Assembly: GCA_016193165.1 (NCBI GenBank)
Contig: JACPST010000116.1
Span: 1-10,144 of the forward strand
Length of the DNA stretch: 10,144 bases
Source of the DNA: Deltaproteobacteria bacterium
GTDB lineage: Bacteria; Bdellovibrionota; JACOXK01; 2-02-FULL-40-11
Direction: 5' to 3'
How positions within the stretch are numbered: position 1 is the first letter of the stretch; the number at the start of each line of letters is the position of its first letter. This document shows, one piece after another, positions 1-7,467 of this stretch. The position numbers and the translations under genes are program-made. A model generated the notes under the pieces. The model made no database searches. It was not told the origin of the DNA and saw only the letters and a program-made list of their open reading frames with translations.

Positions 1-708
1 GCCGCGTATCAAAAAGCTCTTTTACTTTCTCCTGAACTTCACATATATAACGCTATTGCCAGCATTTACGAAAATCTAAATCAAAAATACTTAGCCCAAG
101 AAGCCCTGTCTCATGTTCCTGTCAAGCCGCCCCCCCTAAAAACCCAAATGACATCTCAAATGAAACCTCAAAAAGGTGAAAGTCCCGCAACTTTAGAAAG
201 TTCCAAAACAAGTCCTTCTTCCTCTGACGAGGTGATTCGGGCTTTAGAAAAAGATTTGGGGATTAAAATTGAGACACTGCCTCAGAACGCCCCCTTTCGC
301 CTTGAAACTCCCCTAGAGGAACTTTCTGCGGAATCCTTGCTTGAACTTTCCATTGGTTACAAGGAAATGGGCTTATTTAAAGAAGCCATTGACTATTTAA
401 AGAAGGCCTTGGCGATCACCAAGGATACTTCTTTGGATCTCACATGCGCACATGTTCTGGCATTGTGCTATTTAGAGAGCCATCTTTATTTTGAGTGTAT
501 TTCTCTGCTGGAAAAAACGCTTCAGAAAAACTTAAGCCTTCCCAAAGAACTACGACTAGAGCTATTATATAGTTTAAGCCAGGCGTATGAACTCAGTGGA
601 AATGACGGAAAGGCGCTTTTTTGCCTTAGGCAAATTGAAAAAGAAGAAAAGTTTTATCGAGATATTTCGGATAAAATTAAAAGAATTCGCAGTAAAAACA
701 CATTTTAA
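1..708 (+). CDS. TPR-repeat protein, 3' part (5' end outside window)
   Basis: The frame is open from base 1 to the TAA at 706-708, giving 235 visible residues. The true start is upstream: the frame already encodes the end of one TPR unit (YQKALLLSP, residues 3-11) and a further helix pair (about 14-39) before the first Met at base 148, which lies in a linker and has no ribosome site. Residues 40-85 are a Pro/Ser/Lys-rich linker that looks disordered. Three more TPR-like units follow at about 110-140 (GYKEMGLFKEAIDYLKKAL), 146-176 and 186-216, then a charged tail with FYRDISDKIKRI. TPRs are protein-docking scaffolds, so no enzymatic role is suggested. The wording of the units resembles TPR proteins common in deltaproteobacteria (recalled, not searched). 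Only 6 bases separate it from the TamB-like gene, so an envelope-related scaffold role is plausible but inferred. Signal peptide or anchor cannot be judged. Confidence 0.85.
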   Translation, partial: AAYQKALLLSPELHIYNAIASIYENLNQKYLAQEALSHVPVKPPPLKTQMTSQMKPQKGESPATLESSKTSPSSSDEVIRALEKDLGIKIETLPQNAPFRLETPLEELSAESLLELSIGYKEMGLFKEAIDYLKKALAITKDTSLDLTCAHVLALCYLESHLYFECISLLEKTLQKNLSLPKELRLELLYSLSQAYELSGNDGKALFCLRQIEKEEKFYRDISDKIKRIRSKNTF

Positions 709-714
709 ATAAAA

Positions 715-3700
715 ATGAAAAAATACTTAGGATGGCTCATCCCTCTTTTGATCCTTGTGTTTGCTGTCTCTTTTTATCTCACCAAGGGAAATCTTTTAAA
801 TTATCTCTTAAGGCCGTATCTGGAAACCATTGCCTCTGAATATCTGGATTTAAAAGTCTCGATTGAAAAGATCAATCTCTCTCTTTGGAAAGCGTCTCTC
901 ACCATTGAAAATATTAAAATGGAGGGGGCGTCCAAAACATTTATCCACATTCCCCGGCTTCGAGCTTCTGTTCAGGTGTTGCGGCTTTTTGCAGGCCACC
1001 TGGCTTTAAATAAAGCCCTGATCGAAAAACCCACCTTACGTATTGACATGGCGTCTTCACAAAAACAAAAAAGACGAATCCCGTGGATTCCCATTCTTAG
1101 CTTTGAGTTTAATGAGATCCAGGTCCAAGAGGCCGCTCTTTCACTTTTTCACCATGATTATGAGATTCAAAATCCTACCGTCTCTTTAAAAATCATCCCT
1201 CATAAACTTAAAAAGTATTGGATAGAAGTCCAAAGTCGGGGAGGGACTTTTCACACCAAGGCCTCAAGTTTTTCTCTGCCTGCGGTTTCTACCACCTTCT
1301 CCTTTGGCCACAATGAGCTTTATTTTTCTAACTTGATCTTAACGCTTCCGAAACTTAGAGATTTCTTAGAATTCCGCGCTGAAGGAACTCTCTTTTTTAC
1401 GAAGGATAAAAAACTAATCTCTGCTAAAATTCTGATCAATCAAGTTCCTTTTCTCCTTACAACCACTCCGTCTTCCATTCTTTTATCTTCAGAACAAGTG
1501 GACTTATCTAAGTTTTTTACTCAAAATTATAAATTTCAAGGCCAAGGCAGTGTTCAAGCAGAATGTTCTTTTATGAACAAGGGGGCCCACATGAAGACCT
1601 CTCTTCTGCTTAAAAATGTTTTTTTTGAAACCCTTTACCTGGGAGATCTTCAGGGGCATTTCGCTTTAAACTCCTCCACGCTCTCAACACAGATTTCCTT
1701 TAAACACCCTCATAGACCTTCTCAAGGAAAGTTAGCCGCCCTGTTTCAAAACCAGAAAGGTTCTGGAAGCTTAGAAATAAAACAGTTTGTTATTGGAGGT
1801 GAAGGCTTCCAGCTTTTGTCCCTTCCTTTCACTCTCTCTGAAGATGGAAGTGTTCATTTTCCTAAGATTCTCTTCCAAAAGAAAAACGGCTTTTTAGAAG
1901 GAAAAGGATTCAGCGACAAGGATAAACATGTTCATTTTTCTTTCTTGTCCCAAGGGCTTAATTTTTCTGAATTTGATACGTTCCCCTTCTTACTGGAAGG
2001 CCCCCTTCAGCTCAACGGCCAGCTCGAAGGCGCTCTTTCCAATCCCTCTGGACAATTTTCAATTAAAATGGAACGCGCTTCTTGGATCCATGGCACGTTC
2101 AAAAACCATCTTATAGAAGTTCGGTCTTCTTTTTTAGATAATCAAATCATCCAAAAAGGCTCTTTAAAGCTTGAGGCTCCTTATGCCTACACAATTCATG
2201 CTCAATTTTTACAAGCCGATATAGCGCCCTCCCTTTCTTTTCTTCAAAAAAAGTTCTTGGATTTAAAAACTTCCGTTGTGGGTTTTTTTGAAATGCAGGG
2301 GCAGCTTTCTCCCTCTAAAATCTCTTCTGCTTCCTTAAAATTAGATCGCCTTGAATTTCAAGGACATGATTTTCACTATTTCAATTCTCAGCCTCTTTGG
2401 CTTGAATCTCAAGGAGACGCTCTTCGGCTCCACCCCTTCATTCTTTCCGGCACAAACACAAATCTCGCGCTTCAAGGTCAAAAAAACCAACAGGGGACAC
2501 TTTCCTTTTTCTTAGAAGGGCCTTTTAATTTTCAGATTTTTCAGCTTTTTGTGCCTTTTGTGGAAAAAAGCAGAGGAAGATCCAAAATATCCGCGAAACT
2601 CGAAGGAACAGTTTCCAATCCAAAAATTTTCGGAAATTTTCTTCTCGAGGAAGCCTTGTTAAAAACAAAAGGGCTTCCTTTCCCCATCGAAGACCTTTCT
2701 TCAAACATTGGTTTTAGCCAAAATAAGATCTCAATCGATAAGATTTCAGGACACATTGGAGATGGAACGCTAGGTGTTCGAGGAGAGGTTTTTTTAGGAG
2801 AAAAACTCGCTCCTCAATTCAATTTACATGCCGAGCTCTCTCAAACTCACTTCCCCTATCCGCCAGAACTTAAAAATCTAATTTCTGGAGAACTCACTTT
2901 AAAAGGAAACGCCAGGCCCTATCTTTTGAGTGGAAGAATTTTTATTCATGAGCTTTTGTATAAAGAAAATACTTTTCTTTTCTCTTCCAAAAAAGAAGTC
3001 TATTTGCCGAAAACCGCTTATCTTGAAACCCCCTTGCTTCGCTTTGATATCGATATCTCCGCTCCTAAAAACGTTTTGGTTAAAAATAACTTGGCACAGC
3101 TGGAAGCGCGCGGCCAGGTGCGTCTCATTGGGACAGATATGGCCCCCAATTTGACGGGGAGTATCGCTGTGGCCTCTGGTCATATCTTTTTCAAAGGAAA
3201 CGAATTAGAGCTCACCATGGGGAACGTAAAATTTGATCACCCCAGCAGCATTGATCCTCGTTTTTTGGTCAAGGCGGAAACTACAATTAAAGAATATCGG
3301 GTCTTTTTAGCCCTGGAGGGAAGCGGGTCCAAATATAAAGTTTTACTTTCCTCAGCTCCCGCCTTACCTGAGGCCGATGTCATCTCCCTTCTTACGGTGG
3401 GATCTACTCGAACCGAGATTGAAAAAGAAGGGGGGCAGGCGCTTTCCTCCGCGGAGCTGGGATCGCTCCTCTTGGGAGGGGTTGAAGAGCAAGTCCAGTC
3501 TGCCGCAAAAAAATCTTTGGGCGTTCGTGTCAGCCTTTCTCCTTCTTATTCCGATACAAAACACGCCACAGTTCCACGTCTTTTCTTAGGAAAAAACATT
3601 GGCAAAAGAGCTGATACGACCTTTACCTCCACCTTGGATCGCACATCCATTTTTACAGATAAGGAATTTAACCTAAAGCTAAATCTCAATCGTCATCTTT

Positions 3701-3795
3701 CCATCTTGGGATTTTGGGAAGACGTAAGTGAAGAAAAGCTTCAAAATAATTCTAGTTTAGGATTAGATGTAAAAGCTCAATTTGAATTTCGATGA
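715..3795 (+). CDS. tamB: TamB-family (DUF490) translocation/assembly module protein
   Basis: The product is 1026 residues; E. coli TamB is about 1259. TamB/AsmA-like proteins are anchored in the inner membrane and span the periplasm as a beta-rich groove. They are implicated in phospholipid transport to, and protein assembly in, the outer membrane. Seen here: an N-terminal membrane segment at about 5-22 followed by an AsmA-like opening (about 27-75, with LSLWKASLTIENIKMEG). A long stretch of alternating hydrophobic/polar beta strands follows. The C-terminal DUF490 domain spans about 600-1026, with KLEGTVSNPKIFGNF near 624, ARGQVRLIGTDMAPNLTGSI near 798 and ADVISLLTVG near 886. The end is beta-rich and finishes in FEFR. 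The stop overlaps the start of the Omp85 gene (ATGA), which fits a TamA-TamB style partnership. No Shine-Dalgarno is visible before ATG 715, but that start gives the membrane anchor directly. Family call is strong; exact orthology to TamB rather than another AsmA-like member is less certain. Confidence 0.88.
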   Translation: MKKYLGWLIPLLILVFAVSFYLTKGNLLNYLLRPYLETIASEYLDLKVSIEKINLSLWKASLTIENIKMEGASKTFIHIPRLRASVQVLRLFAGHLALNKALIEKPTLRIDMASSQKQKRRIPWIPILSFEFNEIQVQEAALSLFHHDYEIQNPTVSLKIIPHKLKKYWIEVQSRGGTFHTKASSFSLPAVSTTFSFGHNELYFSNLILTLPKLRDFLEFRAEGTLFFTKDKKLISAKILINQVPFLLTTTPSSILLSSEQVDLSKFFTQNYKFQGQGSVQAECSFMNKGAHMKTSLLLKNVFFETLYLGDLQGHFALNSSTLSTQISFKHPHRPSQGKLAALFQNQKGSGSLEIKQFVIGGEGFQLLSLPFTLSEDGSVHFPKILFQKKNGFLEGKGFSDKDKHVHFSFLSQGLNFSEFDTFPFLLEGPLQLNGQLEGALSNPSGQFSIKMERASWIHGTFKNHLIEVRSSFLDNQIIQKGSLKLEAPYAYTIHAQFLQADIAPSLSFLQKKFLDLKTSVVGFFEMQGQLSPSKISSASLKLDRLEFQGHDFHYFNSQPLWLESQGDALRLHPFILSGTNTNLALQGQKNQQGTLSFFLEGPFNFQIFQLFVPFVEKSRGRSKISAKLEGTVSNPKIFGNFLLEEALLKTKGLPFPIEDLSSNIGFSQNKISIDKISGHIGDGTLGVRGEVFLGEKLAPQFNLHAELSQTHFPYPPELKNLISGELTLKGNARPYLLSGRIFIHELLYKENTFLFSSKKEVYLPKTAYLETPLLRFDIDISAPKNVLVKNNLAQLEARGQVRLIGTDMAPNLTGSIAVASGHIFFKGNELELTMGNVKFDHPSSIDPRFLVKAETTIKEYRVFLALEGSGSKYKVLLSSAPALPEADVISLLTVGSTRTEIEKEGGQALSSAELGSLLLGGVEEQVQSAAKKSLGVRVSLSPSYSDTKHATVPRLFLGKNIGKRADTTFTSTLDRTSIFTDKEFNLKLNLNRHLSILGFWEDVSEEKLQNNSSLGLDVKAQFEFR

Positions 3796-6533
3796 AACAA
3801 ACAAAGCGCCTATTTCTATCTTTGATTTTTTTATCCGCCGGTTTTTATCCTATGAACCTTTTCAGTGAAAATTTTGAAGGTAGAAAAATTCAAAAGGTGG
3901 GGATTGTCGTCCCTTCAGACTTAGATCCTTCTGAGTTAAAACAAGAGCTTTCTTCTTTTCGAGGGCAAGGTTTTTCTTCAAAAAAGATAGATGCCGCTCT
4001 TAGACGCCTTTATCTCTCCGGGCGGTTTCATAATATCTCTGTCCACGTCACCCCCAAAGAAGGAAACCAGATAGATATTTCTTTTGTTTTTGAACTTTCT
4101 CGAAAAATTGATTCCATCGAATTTAAAGGCGCCAATCTTTTTTCAGATGTAGTGCTTTTAAAGTCTTTGGCCTCTAAAGAAGGGGGATTTTTTTCTGAAC
4201 AAACGCTGGTGGATGATAAAAAAGCGCTCCTTTCTTTATATGAAGAAGGGGGATATTTTCAAACTGATGTTCAAATAAAATTTTCAGCTTTTCAAAAGCC
4301 CCATTTGGTTCAAGTTGTTTTCGAAATTAAAGAGGGGATTCCCGCCCTCATTGAAAAAATCACTTTTAATTCCGTGGGCCGCCCCAAATCTAAACACCTT
4401 CGGCCTCTCTTGTCCCTGCAAGAAGGGACCATTTTTTTTCCCAAAACACTCAAGCAAGATTTGCTATCTTTAAAAAATTATTTATTTAAAAAACTCTATT
4501 TAGAGGCTCGAATTTTTCCAGAAAAGGTTATTTTTAATCCGGACAAAAGCAGAGTTCATGTTTTCGTTCGGCTTGCCCCGGGGTCTCAACATCGTTTTGA
4601 GTTTGAAGGGGTTGCCGCGTTTAGTTCTTCTGATCTTTTATCTCCGCTCTCAAAAGAGGGGGCAGGCGCGGTCTCTTTAGAAGATATCGCAAGCCATATT
4701 CTTTCTTCTTATCGCCAAGAAGGATTTTATCATGTTCAGCTTAGTCAGCGTGTCTCTTTGGATGAAAAAAGGAATGAGAAGATCATCACTTTTATGGTCC
4801 AAGAATCCCATCGCGTTGAAATTCAACGGTTTTTAATTCGCGCCCAGCATTTGGACGAAGCCTACTATCAAAATCTTCTTCGAACTCTTCTTCCTAAAAG
4901 AGCGTATGTCCCCCAAAACATGGAATCCCTTTCCCGGTCCCTCAAGGATCATTTAAGAAGCGAGGGGTTTTTATTTGCGAATGTTTCTATCTTAAATTTA
5001 AACTGGGATGCGGACAGAAAAAGTGTTGCGCCTGAGATTTTAATTGAAGAAGGCCCGCAAACGCTTATTAAGGATGTCCGGTTTCAGGGAAATCGGTCTT
5101 TTAGCAGGGAACGCCTTTTAAAAGAAATTCAACTTTCTTTAGACACACCTTTAAATCCCGCGGAGATCGATACTACCTTAAATAGAATTATTGAGTTTTA
5201 TCAATCCCATGGATTTTTAAAAATAAAACTTGAAAACACTGTCCCCGAAAAACTCATCGCCTATTCCGCAGACCGCAAAGCGGCCTATCTCCACATACAA
5301 ATATCTGAAGGTCCTCAAGTTAAAATAGGAAACATTATTTTTCGCGGCACTATCCGTACTCGTCACAGAGTTTTAGAGCGTGAGCTTACTTTTCACAAGT
5401 CCGATCTTTGGAATCCAAAAGAAATCCAAAGAACAGAAAGCCAAATTCTTCACTTGGGACTTTTTAGCGGCCTTCGCATTCAGCCCCTTTCCGGAGAGTT
5501 TCAATCTGGAGAAAATGATATGCTCATTGAAATCACTGAAAGAAGGCCGGGCATGATAGAAGTTGGAAGCGGGTTTAAAACAGATGATGGCATTCATGGA
5601 TACTCTGGCGTGGCTTACCGAAACATCGGGGGATGGAACCGCGTCATTTCTGCTCGCGGCGAAGTAAATCGCAAACTTCAAAACTATAAATTTTTAGAAA
5701 GAAAGATAGATTTAGGATTTTCTGAACCCTACTTGGCTTCTATCCCTTTTATTGCTCGCTTTAATCTCATCCATAAAAAAGAAGCAACCCTTCCTTTCGA
5801 TGCGCGTTCTTGGGAAGGGAAGTTTAGTCTAGACAAGGGGCTTTGGGATTTTTTACGCCTTACACTTCAATATAGTTTCGAACACCGAGACATTTTTCGC
5901 GCCTTAGATTCCCGGGATATTCAAAAAAAAGGCATTGCTTCTCTGGGATCTTCAGTTCTTTTTGATTTTAGAGATAATCCTTTTAATCCCGCAAAAGGAT
6001 CTTCTCATAGTTTTTCAAGTTTTTTCTTCCTGCCTAAAATTGGAAGCGCTGAAGAAGCAAATCTGGCTCGAAATCTTTTAACCACAAGTTGGTACTTTAC
6101 ACCTTGGTCATGGATCACTTTCGCGCTCTCAGGCAGAGGAGGATATGCTCATTCTTTTTCATCAATTCATCCCATTCCCGTTGACCAAAGATTTTATTTA
6201 GGGGGACGCGCCACTATTCGAGGCTTTAAAGAAGATGACATTGGATCTGACACCAAGAATAGACAAATTTTTGAAACTTTTCTGCTGAATTATAAATCAG
6301 AACTTCAATTTCATATTTTTTCAGATTTTGGGGTTGCGCTCTTTCTTGATGGAGGAAATGTTTTTTTTGATAACCCTGCCTCTCACAGTCGCTTTAGACA
6401 TTCTGTCGGCCCGGGGTTACGGTACGCCACGCCCATTGGTCCCATGAACCTTGATTTTGGTTTTATCCTTGCAAGAAACAAAGAAGCGGGTGAACCTATT
6501 GGAAGGTTTCATTTTTCTATAGGATTGTTTTGA
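3792..6533 (+). CDS. bamA: Omp85 superfamily outer-membrane protein (BamA/TamA type) with seven POTRA-like repeats
   Basis: The product is 913 residues; E. coli BamA is about 810 and TamA about 577. Omp85 proteins insert beta-barrels into the outer membrane. An N-terminal hydrophobic signal (about 6-25, likely cleaved near FS/EN at 25-26) supports ATG 3792, which overlaps the tamB stop as ATGA. Seven POTRA-like units are visible at about 33-103, 105-181, 184-263, 266-338, 341-421, 424-506 and 509-583, most ending in a (E)G-F/Y-type turn before the last strand (EEGGYFQTDV, RQEGFYHVQL, RSEGFLFANV, QSHGFLKIKL, HLGLFSGLRI). The barrel occupies about 585-913. It has the Omp85 loop-6 motif in RFYLGGRATIRGF (IRGF at 809-812), the GPGLRYATPIGPMNLDFGF strand, and a terminal aromatic beta-signal ending SIGLF. 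Position next to tamB suggests TamA, while length and POTRA count favour BamA. The symbol is therefore tentative, and the Omp85 family call is firm. Confidence 0.92.
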   Translation: MKQTKRLFLSLIFLSAGFYPMNLFSENFEGRKIQKVGIVVPSDLDPSELKQELSSFRGQGFSSKKIDAALRRLYLSGRFHNISVHVTPKEGNQIDISFVFELSRKIDSIEFKGANLFSDVVLLKSLASKEGGFFSEQTLVDDKKALLSLYEEGGYFQTDVQIKFSAFQKPHLVQVVFEIKEGIPALIEKITFNSVGRPKSKHLRPLLSLQEGTIFFPKTLKQDLLSLKNYLFKKLYLEARIFPEKVIFNPDKSRVHVFVRLAPGSQHRFEFEGVAAFSSSDLLSPLSKEGAGAVSLEDIASHILSSYRQEGFYHVQLSQRVSLDEKRNEKIITFMVQESHRVEIQRFLIRAQHLDEAYYQNLLRTLLPKRAYVPQNMESLSRSLKDHLRSEGFLFANVSILNLNWDADRKSVAPEILIEEGPQTLIKDVRFQGNRSFSRERLLKEIQLSLDTPLNPAEIDTTLNRIIEFYQSHGFLKIKLENTVPEKLIAYSADRKAAYLHIQISEGPQVKIGNIIFRGTIRTRHRVLERELTFHKSDLWNPKEIQRTESQILHLGLFSGLRIQPLSGEFQSGENDMLIEITERRPGMIEVGSGFKTDDGIHGYSGVAYRNIGGWNRVISARGEVNRKLQNYKFLERKIDLGFSEPYLASIPFIARFNLIHKKEATLPFDARSWEGKFSLDKGLWDFLRLTLQYSFEHRDIFRALDSRDIQKKGIASLGSSVLFDFRDNPFNPAKGSSHSFSSFFFLPKIGSAEEANLARNLLTTSWYFTPWSWITFALSGRGGYAHSFSSIHPIPVDQRFYLGGRATIRGFKEDDIGSDTKNRQIFETFLLNYKSELQFHIFSDFGVALFLDGGNVFFDNPASHSRFRHSVGPGLRYATPIGPMNLDFGFILARNKEAGEPIGRFHFSIGLF

Positions 6534-6558
6534 CAAAAAAGGGGCCACTTGGTACAAA
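6530..6558 (+). promoter_or_regulatory. Candidate sigma70-type promoter upstream of surA
   Basis: TTGACA (6530-6535, identical to the -35 consensus and overlapping the Omp85 stop codon) is followed after 17 bases by TACAAA (6553-6558, 4 of 6 matches to TATAAT). A start six bases further on would fall at 6565, the A of the surA ATG, implying a leaderless message. The match was found by eye, and the -10 is imperfect. Confidence 0.4.
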
Positions 6559-6564
6559 AGCGCC

Positions 6565-7467
6565 ATGTTTATTCATAAGCTTTTGTTTTTATTTATTTTT
6601 TTCTTTTCTTTTTTAACTGCCCCAAGCAGTAAGGTCATTGATCGCCTTGTGGCTATCGTCAATGATGAAATTATTACACAATCCGAACTTCGGGAATCTC
6701 AGAAAAATTTAAATGATATCATTGAAGAAAAGCTCACCCAACAGCTGATTAAAAAACTAGATCTCTCCGCAGGTCCTGAAGAGGTCACGGTTCAAATTAA
6801 TTCTATCCTAAAAACGCAAGGCCTTACTCAGGCTCAACTCATCGGGTTTTTAAAGCAACGGGGCTTAAGTTATAAGCAATATCGAAAAAATATTAAGCAT
6901 GGGATTGAACAACAAAAGCTTTTAGAAAAAGAGATTAAATCTTCCATCGTGATTAAAAAAGAAGATGTTCGAGCTTATTACTATAATTCCGTAAAGAATA
7001 GGTCCTCAAAGAAAAGGTATCACTTAAGACAGCTTTTTTTCCCTGTCGAAATATCTTCTGAAAAGACAGAAAAGCTAAAAATAGCCCGGCAAGCTTATTC
7101 AGGATATAAAAAGGGCATCTCCTTTGAAGAACTTTTAAATACCTATTCGAGCGATGAAGCCGCAAAGGAATCTAAGGGGGATTTGGGATTCTTGGAAGAA
7201 GCTGATTTAAGCGCTCCCTTTAAAAAAGTCCTTCAGGCCCTCCCTCAAAAAACTTTAAGCGCTCCTTTTGAGACTCCCGTGGGAATTCATCTCATTGAAA
7301 CGCTGGAAGTTTCTTCTGTGGGAGGGAAAAGTTTTGAAGAAGCCAAAGATGAAATTCAAAAGACGCTCTACGAAAAAGAATTCCAAAGAGTATTCAATCA
7401 GTGGCTAAAAGCTAAAAAAGAAGAAGCTTATATTAAAATCCTTCTCCCCTCCGCCCCCCATCCGTGA
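6565..7467 (+). CDS. surA: SurA-like periplasmic chaperone / parvulin-type peptidyl-prolyl isomerase
   Basis: The product is 300 residues; E. coli SurA is about 428 with two parvulin domains. SurA proteins escort unfolded outer-membrane proteins across the periplasm to the Omp85 machine. A very hydrophobic signal peptide (about 5-18, likely cleaved after LTA at 19) is followed by the SurA N-terminal signature VIDRLVAIVNDEIITQSEL (24-42). The helical chaperone module runs to about 140 (GLSYKQYRKNIKHGIEQQKLL at 100-120 is typical). A single parvulin domain lies at about 150-250, with GDLGFL (205-210) and GIHLIETLE (240-248, His242). The first active-site His of parvulins (as in xHIL) appears to be Gln156 in RQLFF. 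A C-terminal helix follows at 256-290. No in-frame start exists between 6520 and 6565, and no Shine-Dalgarno at normal distance is present. It overlaps pdxA by 4 bases. Other names for such proteins are PpiC or PrsA-like. Confidence 0.88.
   Translation: MFIHKLLFLFIFFFSFLTAPSSKVIDRLVAIVNDEIITQSELRESQKNLNDIIEEKLTQQLIKKLDLSAGPEEVTVQINSILKTQGLTQAQLIGFLKQRGLSYKQYRKNIKHGIEQQKLLEKEIKSSIVIKKEDVRAYYYNSVKNRSSKKRYHLRQLFFPVEISSEKTEKLKIARQAYSGYKKGISFEELLNTYSSDEAAKESKGDLGFLEEADLSAPFKKVLQALPQKTLSAPFETPVGIHLIETLEVSSVGGKSFEEAKDEIQKTLYEKEFQRVFNQWLKAKKEEAYIKILLPSAPHP

Noticed and set aside
130..136. Run of seven C bases, considered as a phase-variable slippage tract
   Set aside because: It is short, encodes a proline linker, and the gene is intact in frame. 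There is no other sign of phase variation.
148..708. Starting the TPR protein at the ATG at 148
   Set aside because: The frame is open upstream and encodes another TPR segment. The ATG is in a low-complexity linker without a ribosome site.
2899..3183. Antisense open frame within tamB, with a similar-sized + frame overlapping it
   Set aside because: Both lie within the conserved DUF490 part of tamB, lack ribosome sites and have protein sequences that look like out-of-frame readings.
5373..5681. Antisense open frame of 102 codons inside the Omp85 gene
   Set aside because: It is opposite the last POTRA unit and the first barrel strands, with no independent evidence for expression.
6534..6564. 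Possible terminator or operator palindrome in the Omp85-surA gap
   Set aside because: Only a weak imperfect symmetry around TTGGTACAAA is seen. There is no stable stem followed by a T run.
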